NCBI GenBank assembly: GCA_026826555.1
Contig: JAKSZT010054583.1
Span: forward strand, 665,161-729,160
DNA from: Tolypeutes matacus
Lineage: Eukaryota; Chordata; Mammalia; Cingulata; Chlamyphoridae
DNA length: 64,000 nucleotides
Reading direction: 5' to 3'
Shown here: in pieces, positions 23,460 to 36,255 of the stretch
Position numbering within the stretch: position 1 is the first letter of the stretch
Layout of the letters: each line of letters begins with the position of its first letter
Notes under the pieces: generated by a model
The model's database searches: none
What the model saw: the letters and a program-made list of their open reading frames with translations, nothing else
What the model was told of the DNA's origin: nothing
Translations under genes and position numbers: made by a program

Positions 23460-26400
23460 TTTTTTCTTGTGTTTTATATTTATTATTTTCCTGTTAGATT
23501 TTGAAAAAATGTATTTGGTATACTTGAGAGTAATCTAAATTACAGTGCTTAGTTCAGGAGGAATCACAGGTTTCACTAGGAAAAATCTGAGGACAGATGG
23601 ACAAATCCTATTCCATATGAGTTGTTGGAAATGTAATGATTCTTTGATAAAGAATTATGTTAACATCAAAAGTCACAGGCTTAATCAAGATTTAGGAATT
23701 AAAGGAATCAGAGCCCATTCTTCTATAAGAACACAAAAGTTATGTTTTCTTTTTGATCATTTCTAATGTAATCTCTTCAGTTTGACCAACCTAAATGATC
23801 CATAATGAAGTGTAATAGAGAAAGAGAACACACTCTTGAACTAGCAGATCCATGGCAGAGAATGTGGGAATGGGGAGAGCAGCACTTACAGTGAGAAGCA
23901 AGGGTGATAGCGTGATGAATGATAAAGAAGGAGACAACTTCAGTGCTGAAGATGGTCAACTGGCTCCTCATTGAAATCTGGACGCTTACCCTGGAATTGC
24001 AATTTCTTTGCCCGTCTTCGTCCTCCCATTACTTCATTCAATGATTTTATGTATCCCCCTCAGACCTTACAGCTATTTGGTCCAGTTCCAGAAATTAGTG
24101 TCCTGTCCAAAATCAGGCCCTTTTTTCAGAAAAAATCTGGAAACCTTTTTTCTACTCTCAGTGGCCCTGATGATATAGCTCAGTGAACTGTTATAATTAT
24201 TACAGCTCTGCCTGTAATTATGCAATAAAATATTTACCGTCTATAACCCATATCTTAAAATATGTGAAGGAGACTCTCCTTTCTTCCACACTGGTAATAA
24301 GTTCATAATGTTCCATCAACATGCTTTGACATCTGTGATCAAGGCCTACCCTTGGCTGCAAGTCAAGCCTATGGCCAGTGAAATTAACTGTTTCCTTAAA
24401 ATCCACAACTTTGACCTAGCATTCTAATCATTTGTATACTCTCAGGACTATTTGAAAAGAAAAAAGTATAGTTAAGACTATGTAAATACTTATAAATATT
24501 CTAGTTTTGGGAATATCTATACTTAAATCTTGTAATTTTGTTGCTATAAAACCACTCGAGTCAGGTACAATGAATACATTGCTTTTTATATATATATAAT
24601 AATAAAATAAAGTATTTTATTGGTAGAGCTAATAATGATATCTAATTGCAAAGAAGATCAAGAAATTTTGGCCATATGAAAGTAAGCCTTAACCTGAAAT
24701 CCCAAGTGTTAACTATTTATGAGACAAGTATATTAACTGGTTACAAAATCATGAATAAAGCATAGCACCCAGATGAATTAGAACCAACCTCATATTAGTT
24801 GTAGCTCTTGGAAATTTTCTTCTTGCCACTGAAATATATTCTTTTTGTCATTTTCTTACTATGTACATAGTGGCTTGTAGTGATTCAAAAATTCCATTAG
24901 AGGGCAATACTATATTGCTCTGAAGCCGAGAAAATGCACAGTACCTGTGAGAGGACCCAGGATTACCCTGACTCTCCATGCAAGAGTTTTAAAAATGGGT
25001 TTCTTATAATAACAAAATGAATTATGTAGTTTTGTTCCTCCTTTATTAGCATTTTATTTTTTTCAAACACAAATGCTGTGCTGAATTTTAAGCTCTAAAT
25101 ATGAGTTTCTAACTTGTGTGTTTTTAATTTGGTGGATACAGATACATACTAGAGTAAATACCCTCAAATTTTATTTTATAATATTGTTTCTCACAATAAA
25201 AGTGGGAAAAAAATCTTTCCGAAATGAACAACAAACTTGTTTGGAATTTGAAACTCTAGAGATCTACATTTATATGTGGGCTTCTTTTTAAAGTTGAATG
25301 TTTATGTTAAAGAATGTGTTTTACACGTATGATTTATAAATAAGAGCAAAACTTGTACTCAGTCATATACAAAAGATATATTTTTAAGTTTGAAAATACA
25401 TCTTAATTCATATAGCCAGTAAGTTTATGTAACTTAATGCATCTTTGTTTTACTTAACTCAAATATAATTATGGATTATAATTATACTTATTATAATTAT
25501 AAATATATTTATATATTATGGAAAAGATTTTATTTGAGGAAATTGTTCTATGTGATACAAAAAGCAAAACAGGTTCCTATCTCAAATCCAGTCTTAAATC
25601 CTATGGATTAGATTAAAGCACATTGGAAGAAAAAGATATTGACCATTTAAGGAAAATACTAGGCATTAAGGAACTATATTAGAAGGATGTTTTGCTCTAA
25701 AAAAATAATGAGTCAGTTCTGGACTGTTCAATAGAGGTATCTATTGACTGAGACAAGGATGAGCACCTGACTGCCTTAGTGAAGCCCTTTTATACAAATG
25801 GTTGGCAAGTGACTGACCTCATGTGAAAAGGTGATGGACACTAAGTCAATTAACTCACTCGTTTAGGAATTTGAACTAGACCCATGTCTCTCAAACATTT
25901 CTCTATACCATAAAACACCTGTTTGCTAGTTTACTTAATTGCTTCACTTTTGTTTAATTTAAGCCAATGTTTTGTAATGGATACCATTATCATAAGTTGA
26001 AAACAGTGATAAAAATAGCAGATGTATAAAAAATAACTATTTTTTATTTCGTTTATCCAATTTAAAATATTTTAGCTAATAAACTGTGATGGAGTTAATA
26101 TCTACACAAAATGCACACCTAAAAATGAATTTGCCAATGAAAAGCCTTTTTATTATCAGCCCATAATAAAGGGATTTGCTTTGGACCAGTGTTGCTTAGT
26201 TGAAGATTTTTAAATCAATAAGATAATTCCAGTTTTTTAAAAAAATGTTGATATTTACTGGAACTGAGAATCCCATTTCCTATGTGCACCTTGTTGGGAA
26301 TTATTAGCCAGATTGTAATTTACATTTTTGATAAAGGTCAATGGTCCATTGAGCAGTGGGGAAGCAGGTGTGAAGCAAGAAGCCAGATCTCTGGCTAATT

Positions 26401-27384
26401 GACCTGCATCAGGTACCCACCTGAGGAAGAGGTATGCAAGAAAATTGAAATGAAAGCTCCTCCTCAACGCTACTTGTGATCCTGGGCCTTTTGCCAGCAC
26501 TTGTTTTGTGCTGAGAATGGAGAAGTCCATGAATGAGCAAGGGCCTTTGGCCACCCCAGGATTCCTGTTCCCTGTGTGGTCCAAGACCCAGAAACTCCTA
26601 AAAATCCACATGCCCCATCACCTGGCTGTGTGTGAATCCACTGCAAGTAAAGCTACTAGTCTGAGAGCCAAAGAGAGGGGAGTCCTCTCCAACCTCCTCA
26701 CCAGTTTCAGCAGGACAAATATTCACAGTTGAACCATCTAAAATTATTTTTTTAGCATATGGGTTCCGTATTTGAGAAACATTGAATGAGAGACCATGGA
26801 AGGTGTTAGAAATGTATGAGCTAGAGAAGACTGGTGCAGAGATCAGTGCTGGCCAGAAGAGAAGTGGAGGTGGTAGCTGTCCTGGTACATTTCACTTCCT
26901 CAAGCTCTTCTTTTCCCCAGCGTTGTCAATGTAAACACTCAGAATTTTTGTTTGCTTATTTGTTGCAAAAGAAAAACTTTTATTCTAAAAGTAAAATGCC
27001 TTGGGGGAATGCAGTCAAATCTCATATCATTACTAAACGATCCTGTCTTTTAATAATATTCCATCAATTAGTATGTTAAGAATTGTTTTTAATATAATAT
27101 CATACAACTAAATGTTCTTTACAATTTATTCTCAGGCTTTTACATTACCCATTGTCAGAATTGTATGTAGTCCATCCATTAGTCCATTCATAAAGTTAGA
27201 CAACCAGCCACTTATCCAAGCTCACCAAAGCATCGTGCTCATGAAACTTTTCAGCTCAGATGCTAGTAGGCTGTTAATTTAAAATAATTTTTGTACTGGT
27301 CTGTGGACTCTCTGAGACAAACCTACCCAGCCTTTGGTTGTTATCTGTCACTTTATGTGGATAATGTAAGAACTGCTTATGCCT
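23460..27384. other. Non-coding stretch, no gene recognised
   Basis: About 3.9 kb mostly free of recognisable repeats. Small AT-rich simple sequence occurs near 24580-24620 and 25455-25520. The part at 26255-26730 is less AT-rich and holds a 118-codon minus frame with no recognisable motif; I cannot tell whether it is an old repeat. Confidence 0.5.
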
Positions 27385-28495
27385 CCCTGGACTGAGGGAT
27401 TATTACCAAGCACCAAGTAGCAATCCATCTGGAAAAAGACCTTCACCAAAAGGGGAAAATGGTAAATACAAATGAATTTTTATGGCTAAGAGATTTTAAA
27501 GTGAGTTGGGAGGTCACTCCAGAGGTTATTCCTATGCAAGTCCCAGTAGGATCTCATTGACTCCACAGTACACTGTGCCTGAAAGAGTGGGGCATCTGAG
27601 GGCTCTAGAGATATCCGGAAACGAAGCAGGGCAGACAGCTCGGGAATTTGGCACCCTGTCAGTGGGCCTTACTTTGGAATTTATGCTCCCCAGTATAATA
27701 GAGTTAGACTCATTTATAGGTTCTCTACACATGGCTCTTTTGCCCCTTTTATTTGAATCCAAAATTAGCACTATACTTGATAAATATATGTCCCAGAGAC
27801 TTAATCTTTGGTCTGTCCATGTGCTAGTTGAGCTCTGAATTTCAGCAGAGTTGCAACACTTACTCTCCAGTCATTGGACTCACCCAGGACAACTAAGAAG
27901 GAGGTGATGATGGACAATGACCATCCCAAGGAACAGAGAGAGTCTGCAAATGCAAGCAAGATAGTCCCATCCATCTTCCCCATGGGATCTATGCCCCTCC
28001 CAATTAGAGGCAGAGTGGACATCACCATCCCCAAATCCTCAAGATTGGGAATGAACAATGGACTGAAGTAGACATTATTCTACTATAGATTTATTATTTT
28101 TCTAGCTATGGAAGAACTCTTATTGATGTAAAGGTTGTGGCCACCAGAAGTTCTGAGGAATGGGAGAGGGAAGAATAGGTTTAATATGGGGGCATTTTGG
28201 GGACATTGGATTTGTCCTGCTTGACATTGCAGTGACGGATACAGGCCATTGTATATTTTATCATAACTTACAAAATTGTGCGGGACAGAGTGTAAACTAT
28301 AATGTAAACTATAGTCCATGGTTAGTAGCAATGCTTCAATATGTGTTCATCAAAGGTAACAAATGTACCATGCTAATGAAGGATGTTGTTAATGTGAAAA
28401 GTGTGGGAGGGGAGGGAGTGGGGCATGTGGGAATCCCTTATATTTTTTATGTAACATTTATGTAATCTAAAGGTTCTTTAAAAATAAAGAAGTTA
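27385..28495 (+). mobile_element. Lineage-type dispersed repeat, copy B
   Basis: Plus-strand copy of the repeat seen as A, C and D. It runs from 'ctgagggattattaccaagc' through 'gaggtcactccagaggttat' and 'gaccatcccaaggaacagag' to a 3' UTR-like end with 'aaactatagtccatggttag' and 'tgtaatctaaaggttcttta', then an AATAAA-containing A-rich tail. Short frames at 27506-27838 and 27874-28071 correspond to frames in copies A and D (shared peptide NDHPKEQRES, ASKIVPSI). This is the longest intact-looking copy in the 27-38 kb part. Confidence 0.65.
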
Positions 28496-28499
28496 ATTA

Positions 28500-29035
28500 T
28501 TTTAAAAAGAGCTCCTTATGACTTTCTGCATATAATGAAGCAGAAATATAGTTGTAGTGAGATTACGACAAAGATGGCAAATATCTGGCACATAATTTAT
28601 TTATCCCATCCTGTGCCTATGGAAGACATTGCTAATTGATCATTTATGTTAAACCCGATCAGAATCCATCCCCAGACAGCTATTACCAGTCAATCAGACT
28701 CTACATATGATTTAAAATCCTGGTGCCGTTCCTTTATCAGGAGTAGCAACAACAACAAAAAAGGAAAGGTAAATGTATGACACAGAAGAAACAGGAGGTT
28801 GAACTAGGGAATCCCAGTGGATTAGGAGTTAGAAATATCCTTTTTCTGTGCTGCTGATAAAAAATTGTACTGTTGAGGCAAAGGAAGGAAAAGGGATGGG
28901 TAAGAAAGTTGCTCTATGAATCCTTTTCACCACAGGAAAAGAATCTATACAAAGTAGCCAGTTGCCAAGGCTGCCATTGCTACCATGGAGACCCAGGGGA
29001 AGTCAGACACCTCTACCTTTGATTATTCCAACTTC
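28500..29035. other. Non-coding stretch
   Basis: No recognised feature. A short CAA/A-rich run lies near 28748-28765. Confidence 0.5.
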
Positions 29036-29345
29036 ATTAAATTAAATTCAACATATATTTATTAAGCAACCTTATGGATATTATGCATAGGTTCCTACTA
29101 TGCTAGGAACCTATGGAAGATAAAAAAGAGGGATAAAAAATTGCTTAGTCCCTATTATGTCCAAGACACCATAACAGGTCATTAACATAAAATAACATTT
29201 TATTTAGAGTTCCAAACAGCCTTGAACTCAAGCAGGGTTGTGTCAACTTTATAGATGAGGAGACTTGGTGTAAGTTAAGTGAATTACTGAAAGTCAAAGA
29301 GCTACCAGGTGGGGCCAGATCACACACAAAACTTGGTAGTCTTCT
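29036..29345 (-). mobile_element. L2 end and MIR fragments
   Basis: At 29040-29125 'caacatatatttattaagca' resembles a reverse L2 terminus. From about 29140, 'ccctattatgtccaagacac', 'tttatagatgaggagacttg', 'gaaagtcaaagagctacca' and 'ggtggggccagatcaca' follow the order of reverse-complement MIR. Between them is a local inverted pair, 'aggttcctactatgctagga' with 'acct'. Both are ancient. Confidence 0.6.
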
Positions 29346-30711
29346 ACACTGTGTTACATCATAGGGCTAATGAGACAGTTGCATACATGTTGTGTACATT
29401 TCTATAGATTCATTGGAAATGGAGAAAGAAGCAAAAGTGCAGAGACTATAGAGTCTTGCTTTCTGTTGACCCTTTTTGTTTCCTTGGCCAAACTGTACAG
29501 GCTCCAAATGATAATGGTTAAAAAATACCATTTACCACTGCTAGACTCCCCATTCTGGTCTCATTACTTACAATCTTTAGTTATTTCTATATGTGAAAAT
29601 CTTCAATATTTTCCCTCAAAATTTTTTTATCTATTAAACTTTGCTGTAAATAGAGTTTTAGAAACACATTTCCAACACATTAGGAAATCACAGTGCTATT
29701 TCCACAAAAATATAGCATTCTTTGCCAACATGGTGTAAAGAATTTTAGAGTAAGGCAGAAAGTTTGAACACAGTTTTATTTTTATCAATCTAACACATTT
29801 AACGGAGCACTATTCTTTTAAAGAGGTTGGGATATTTTAAAAAAGCTCAGATGAAATTGGGGAAAAGATCCTAAGAGGTATATGAAGAAAAAGTCTTTGA
29901 AGGATAAAAACATGGAAAGTTGCATGATTCCAACTAAGGCATCCCACTTTGCACCCTGCCTTATAAATTATCAGCTGGATAATACAATTCTGTATTATAA
30001 CCCTCAATCATTAATTTTTCACTTGAAATGTATTGTCTCCTTCACCTAGCTGCCTGCCTTGAACTTGGAGAGCACACAAGAATATTCAGGTTTAGCCTAG
30101 AGCAACATAGAAAGAAATGGGATGAAATCTTCTCCAGAGCTCCGTGTAGCTAATGGCCTGCAGCAAAAAGAGCTGGGGTTTTAATGGTTCTAAAGCTAAG
30201 AACAGTATTGCCGGTGTCCATGAAAATGGAAAGCAACTATAAAGATGATTGACATGTTCTATAAAGTAGACTTTCACTGTCAATCATCTAAATATGATTC
30301 ATTAATCATACTATAAGCATTTGACAGCTGAGTGACAGTAACAATTCTCCCCAGAGAAAGCTATATAGAAATTTAGGAGCAGCTTATTAAAGTTGATACT
30401 ATTTAAGCTGGATGTTATGCATCATAGTGGAAACAGATAGCTTCCTGCAGCCTGGCATAATTGATTCCAGCAGAAGCTTGTTACCAGAAGTGTGCATTAC
30501 CCGACTTCACATGCATTCCCAATTACCGAAGATTGGTTGGTTTTTATGAAAACCCTTTTTACAAGAGAAGGAAAAAAGAGAAAGAAAATAAAACATCTCT
30601 GATATAATTTAAACAAATTATTCAAAATAGACCTTTGTGGGAAAAAGCATTTACAATTTATTTCAGCAATTTGATAGCCTTAATATCACAAGGTATAAAA
30701 GTACTGTGCCA
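29346..30711. other. Non-coding stretch
   Basis: No recognised gene or repeat. The 122-codon plus frame at 29370-29738 has no recognisable domain, no start context support and no homologous partner in the window. I treat it as chance. Confidence 0.5.
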
Positions 30712-30814
30712 GGGGGTTGGATGTGGCTCAACTGCTTGGGTGTCCGTCTCCCATATGGAGGGACCCGGGTTCGATCCCCAGGACCTCCCGGTAAAAAAAA
30801 AAAAAAAAAAAAAA
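30712..30814 (+). mobile_element. DAS-type tRNA-derived SINE
   Basis: A ~80-bp tRNA-like head with an A box in 'tggctcaactgcttggg' and a canonical B box 'ggttcgatccc' at 30768-30778, followed by 22 A. The sequence ('ccatatggagggacccgggt') is the xenarthran DAS type. The flanks 'gtactgtgcca' (30701-30711) and 'gcactatgcca' (30815-30825) are a TSD with two differences, so the insertion is moderately old. The A and B boxes are the internal RNA polymerase III promoter. Confidence 0.92.
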
Positions 30815-31204
30815 GCACTATGCCACCTCAGGGTCAGTTATGTTGTATCGTAACATCCTGAGCTTAGGGTATCATATTCTATGTTTTGAGGTTTTCCACC
30901 AACCTTTGGCTCCCTGCATCAGACAGTTTTTTTCCTCAAGTATTCCAAAGAAAGGTGCAAAGTCAAGCTTTACATAAATCAAGATAGATTAAGAGTGTAC
31001 ACATAAAGACTTATTATGTTTGCAGAGACTTAGATTGTCCTTGAAGAAGACATTAGTCATCACTGTGTTTTGAACTATGATAAACATTCTCTTGCATATG
31101 AAAAATAAAAATTCTTGAAAGGTCAATTATATGGCCCATATAAAGTGAAAAACATTTTCCACTCTTCGTCTCTCTGTCTCTGTCTTTTAAATAATTACCA
31201 AAGG

Positions 31205-31325
31205 GGCTCTGTTGTAGAGTGGAAAGAGTTAGGGGTCATGCAGACCTGAATTTGAATTCAGGTTTCAACTTTACCTACTTAGCAACTATGGGTGAGTCAG
31301 TTATTCATCTCTGAGATTGTTATAA
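31205..31325 (+). mobile_element. MIR SINE fragment
   Basis: MIR order on the plus strand: 'gagtggaaagagttaggggt', 'gacctgaatttgaattcagg', 'agcaactatgggtgagtcag', 'tcatctctgagattgttat'. Confidence 0.75.
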
Positions 31326-31339
31326 TTAAATAAGCTCAC

Positions 31340-32070
31340 AGGCTTAAATCTTTGGTTTGTTCATATATCTGTTGAGCCCTGGATCTCAGCAGAATTGTGG
31401 CCAACTCCTACCCCCTAGTTCTTTGGGCTTGCCCAGGACAACCAACAAAATGATGGTGATGGACAAGTCCCATCCCCAAAGCAAGGAGTATCTACAACTG
31501 CGAGCAAAACAGTTCCTTCCACCTGTCCCATAATATCTAAGACCCCTCTCAGCCTGAAGCAATCAGAGTGGACATCATCCCAAATCCCTCAAGACTGAGC
31601 AATGAACAAACATAAGGGTGCAGTGCAACCAATAAAGAAAGTAGATTTATTTTTTATTGTAGTTATTATCTTGTGTTAATGGAAGAACTTGCAACATTGA
31701 TATAAAGATAGTGGTTGCCAGGGGTTCAGAAGGGTGAGGGAGGGATGAATTGGTGAAAAACAGGGCATTTTTCCGGCAGTGAAATTGTTCTGTAGGATAC
31801 TACAGTGACAGACACATAACATTACATACTTATCAAAACCTATAAAACTGTACAGAACAAAGTATAAGCCATAATGTAAACTATAGACTTTCTTAGCAGC
31901 AGTGCTTCAATACTGGTTCATCATTGTACTACACCATGGTAAACTGTTAATAATAGGGGAAAATGTGTATGTGTGCTTGCAGGGGAGGGGGGTGGTTATA
32001 TGGAAATTCCCTATACTTTTGGTGTAATTTTTCTCTAAATCTAAAACTTCTATGAAAATAAAATTTATTA
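31340..32070 (+). mobile_element. Lineage-type dispersed repeat, copy C
   Basis: Plus-strand copy starting at 'cttaaatctttggtttgttc'. It keeps 'gcccaggacaaccaac', 'gatggtgatggacaagtccc', 'cagagtggacatcatcccaa', 'gaagaacttgcaacattgat', 'gcagtgcttcaatactggtt' and 'ctctaaatctaaaacttcta' in the same order as B and D. It ends with an A-rich AATAAAATT tail. It is shorter at its 5' side than A and B, as expected of 5' truncation during retroposition. Confidence 0.65.
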
Positions 32071-32930
32071 TTGCTATACAAGTACACTCATAGATGTAAC
32101 AATGCCTATTCAATTAACATTGCTATTATTTGGGTTAGTTTTTGGATTGTAACCATTGCTGCAGGTGTGTGAGTGATTATGTGTTTAGAATTAAATTTTC
32201 AATGCATTTAACCTGGCCATAATTTAAGCATTTCATAAAAATTCATACTTGATGAATTTTGGAGCTTGAAAGAGTTGTTAGAGATTCTAAATCTTTAATT
32301 TAATGTAAGGAAAACCGAGTCACCAAAAAAGTTAAAGGGCTTGCACAGCACAAAAGTTTATTTCTTTAAAAAAAAAATTGAGAAATTATACCCTAGAATT
32401 TTTTACTTTTTCAACTTTTGCTACTTGCTTTCAGTGAAAATAGATTTGAATATTTCAATTTGATTCCATCTTGCTGTCATTGCATTTTAAGAATTCTTCA
32501 TCTCAAGCTACTTGATTAAACTCATAATAATTTTAGTATTTCCATGTTTAACTGTTCACTCATATTAACTATTTCTTGATGTAGTTATATCGTAATAGGA
32601 TATAATAACTTTTCATCCGATTGAGAAAAATGGTACAGACTCAATGCAAAACTCATTCATTCCTTTATTCATTTGTTCATTGAGTCAATCGATCTCAAAA
32701 TATTTGTTCTATGTACACAATAATGATAGCATAAAATCTCACTGTATGCAGGGAGAAGTAATATTTTGATGTGAAGAACTTTCCTAAAATATATCTGATA
32801 TCTATCTTTAGATTTGGTGAGAACATTGCAGTTAAAAATAAGACAATATATTTTTCCCGTGTTACCACCAAATTCTCTCAACACCTTGTAATATAGGAAC
32901 ATTCTTGTATTTGCATTATTAACCACATCC
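32071..32930. other. Non-coding stretch
   Basis: No recognised gene or repeat. AT-rich, with only short open frames. Confidence 0.5.
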
Positions 32931-32935
32931 AAAAA

Positions 32936-33028
32936 TAAAATTAATGTAACTTATAGACTATAGTTAGCAGTAATATTGTAATATTTCTTGTAGCAAAGGC
33001 AAAGAAGGTACTATGCCAATGCTAAAGG

Positions 33029-33072
<44 letters not shown>
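32936..33072 (+). mobile_element. L1 3' UTR scrap and (AT)n microsatellite
   Basis: 32936-33030 matches the lineage L1 3' UTR ('taatgtaacttatagactat', 'agttagcagtaatattgtaa', 'actatgccaatgctaaaggc'). It runs straight into about 21 AT units at 33031-33072, so the microsatellite has replaced or grown from the rest of the UTR. Confidence 0.75.
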
Positions 33073-33075
<3 letters not shown>

Positions 33076-33134
33076 ATTAATTTTATGTGATGTGACTATG
33101 ATCCAGCATTTTCTTTTTCATTTTCTTCATTAAC

Positions 33135-33235
33135 CAGAAGACCTTGGTCATGTCATTTAACCAATCTGTGCTCATTTATTTACCTTTCTGAACACTTATT
33201 TAGGATTAAATAAGATAAATGTGCCTGGACAGGAT
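33135..33235 (+). mobile_element. MIR SINE fragment
   Basis: 'gaccttggtcatgtcattta', 'accaatctgtgctcatttat' and 'ggattaaataagataaatgt' followed by 'gcctggacag' are MIR in order. Confidence 0.75.
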
Positions 33236-33637
33236 TTTTTAAAGTAACACTTCCATAATTTGTTTAGCTGCCTTTTGACTGTTATTTTATTTTTTTGAAG
33301 CTGAAATAAATTAACTAATTTTGAGAAAATAATAAAATATAGTAAAAAATGATCATTGAAAGACCAAAACTTTGTTATTCCAAGTTGAAATTATTATTAC
33401 TTTAGAAATGTGAAATACAAAGTCTTTATTAGCAGCATGTGTATTTTCCCAGGATTAGAAGTGATTCTCTTTGGCTTATAGAATTTGCTTTGGTACCCTT
33501 TTTCCTCTTTTGTTTTTTATTAGTTATTCCTCAAGGTATATGTTCTTATCTCACCAGACTAAAATAATATAGCTATTTTTCTTAAATTAATATATCCAGA
33601 GACTTTTAAAGACTAATTTAATAATCCAATGATTAAT

Positions 33638-33791
33638 AATAATGAGTTTATAATTTTCTTTTGCAAGGAAAGAGGGGTAAGCAGACATGTAAATTTATTT
33701 TCTTAATTCATATCAACAAAAATAGGGAATATTATTCCATTCAAGAAATTATTTGCTTCTCTTTTCCTCTACTATTATTAACTTCAGAGCA
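33638..33791 (+). repeat. Local direct duplication, unit 1
   Basis: A 154-bp block starting 'aataatgagtttataatttt' and ending 'taacttcagagca' that recurs at 34586-34741 in the same orientation, 948 bp away. The two differ by two substitutions and two single-base indels (about 97% identity). The block matches no repeat family I recognise, so this looks like a recent local duplication. Confidence 0.9.
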
Positions 33792-34585
33792 AGTAAAGAT
33801 AGGACACATTAAATACCTTCCAAGTTTGCTTTTTTATGAATATCTGATTTTCATTAATCTAACTCTCTCTTAGGTACAAAAAATATGGGTCAAGTCCTGT
33901 TTTCCTGGTCTCATTAAATCACAACTGTATCCATGGCATTCTTTTATCAATCACATAAGGGTGGGAAAAAATAAATCACTCTTCCCTATCTTTTGTGGAT
34001 TTGTTTTCTCTTCTTCCCAAACTCAGAAGTTTTAGCCTATTCTGTTTTAAACGTTTTGCATCCTGCCAAAGTGCTAGGCTCTTGGCCTTAACTTCCTTTC
34101 CCTGGTTCCCAGTAAGCATCTGTTTTTCCACATTCTTGTATAGTTTAACTCAAAATGCCAATCAGTGATGATTGATCACATTTTTAGACAACAGCCTGGT
34201 CCCTGATTCTGCACTCCACATGTGTTTGCCATTTTGATTAATGAACAAAAATCAGGGGTGACAATTTACATTTGCAAGTGGATGGAAAGAATTATTAGAA
34301 ATGCAGCATGTTAGTAAGCTAAAGCTTCCCTTCATTTTATTACAATTGCATTGAAAACAAATATATGCCCCTCAGAGAACCTGTGGTTATCATTTGGGAA
34401 TATCTGAAATATGGAAATAAAACCCATGCTTCCTATGCCTCTTTTCATTAGTTTGATCTCATGAAAGTCTTTATATTTCAATACAGCATAAGTACCAGAT
34501 CATTTTGAAACATCATTTTCATGTTTGCATTATATAAGCTTCTGTTACATCGAACGTCTCCAAAAGGCAGCTTCTTTCTCTAGCA

Positions 34586-34741
34586 AATAATGAGTTTATA
34601 ATTTTCTTTTGCAAGGAAAGAGAGGTAAGCAGACATGTAAATTTATTTTCTTAATTCATATCAACAAAAAATAGGGAATATTATGTCCATTCAAGAAATT
34701 ATTTGCTTCTCATTTCCTCTACTATTATTAACTTCAGAGCA
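34586..34741 (+). repeat. Local direct duplication, unit 2
   Basis: 156-bp partner of 33638-33791. Differences: G to A within the 'aaagagaggtaag' segment, one extra A in the A-run after 'atatcaac', an extra G in 'ttatgtccattc', and T to A in 'tctcatttcctc'. Flanking sequence left of 34586 and right of 34741 differs from that of unit 1. Confidence 0.9.
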
Positions 34742-35695
34742 CAAAATTTATAGATAAGACAATCTCTTTAGTAGTTTTAAAGCCAAAGTACCAGTGACAT
34801 AAGGTGAATAAGCTTAAAAACATCTGGTGAAAATATTGTGTTTTCTTTGATTATGAAAATGTCTGACCTCATTGGAACATGCGGATATGGATCGTCTAAC
34901 AAAATATTCTTAAATGGCATACACATAAAATGTAATTAACAGACCATATGTATTGATTCTAAGAGTGACCTGTTTGACACTAATTTTAAAGCATCATAAC
35001 TATAATGGCCCATTCATTGTATAAAATGAGTATTAAATCTTTACAACTGCTAAAAGCTCTTTTAAAGGGTCATGGATCCAACTGCTTCATCAAATATATA
35101 CCTACACCAGAAGTTGTACCCATCTCCTTAAAAGGCATGGGCAGTGTTCAATTAGTGAAATCTACTCTACTGGTAAAAACAGATAACCATTAAAGCACAT
35201 GGACCAATATTTTAGGAAATTTTTTTTACAAACTTCATTACCATTTAAAAAGTTATAAAACTGTTTACCATGCTTGGATAAAGTTTCTATTTTTATTTCA
35301 TCATAACATATTTACTGAGAAAATTTTTCGTTTCAGTTTTCTTTTGTGGCAGTTGATATGTCCCATGAACATGGGACATAATGACTTTGGGAAGAGTTGG
35401 TATACATGTGGGATAATAGCAAAATAGGTGCTGTTGATTTTTTAAATCTGAATTTCCAAAAGTCATATTAAAGTTAAAGTCCCACTAATCAAAACAAATA
35501 AGAGGAATAGTCTCACAACCCAGTAAGATCTGTAGCCTCGGAAGTTCCTGAAAGCCCTGCTTTCTCGGCATCTTGCTTAAATTTTTCTACACCTCATTTA
35601 GTCGTCTGTTGATGCTAAATGTAAACAATAATGGTTGCAGAAAAAGAACAAAGTTCTGATTGTCCATGTGGATTAATTTTACCCATGCAAAAATA
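34742..35695. other. Non-coding stretch with a palindrome
   Basis: No gene recognised. A perfect inverted repeat lies at 35358-35379 (arms 'atgtcccatg' / 'catgggacat', 2-bp spacer). Confidence 0.5.
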
Positions 35696-35699
35696 TATC

Positions 35700-36130
35700 T
35701 TTTAAGGAGGCAATGTATTAGGTGCTGTGGCTATAAATATCAGAAAGACAGCTTTTGCTTTCAAAGTATACTTAACCTAGACAAGAAAATATACATTTAA
35801 GGGAAACTAGTTACAATTCAGTTTGGTAAGTACAGAAACTGAAGTATGCATAGTGAACAGTGCTGACAAGAGGAAGAATGACCAAACTTGTCTGGGACAG
35901 GGGGTGGGGAATGTCGTGAAAGGCATCATAACTAAATCCTGAAAACACAGTAAACGAGACATATAAAGAGGGAAAAGGCATTCCGAGAAGAAGCAGTGCT
36001 TTTAGAACAGAAAAGAACAAAATAGTATAGTATGATAAGAAACTACAAGTAGCCTTAACTGCAAGCTAACCTAGGACACACAGCAGAGATACTGCTAGCG
36101 AGGGATTTCTGTGCTTGAGAGTTTAGACAT
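35700..36130 (-). mobile_element. L2 LINE fragment
   Basis: Reverse L2 order: 'aggtgctgtggctataaata', 'tgaaaggcatcataactaaa', 'ggaaaaggcattccgagaag', 'gcagtgcttttagaacag' and 'aagaaactacaagtagcctt' correspond to the L2 ORF2 3' part (consensus 'ggcattccaggcagaggg', 'aactgcaagtagttc'). Heavily decayed. Confidence 0.6.
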
Positions 36131-36255
36131 TGTTCTGTAAGTGATGTACTAACCAATAAATGAGCTATTTTGCTGGGAAAAAAAAGTATATTTAAACAGA
36201 AGTTGCAAATTTACGGACTTTTGGAATATCTAAAAGACCAAATATAAAATCATAA

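Noticed and set aside
26255..26611. 118-codon minus-strand frame as a possible gene
   Set aside because: No recognisable domain, no supported start or splice context, and no partner elsewhere; length is within chance for this less AT-rich patch.
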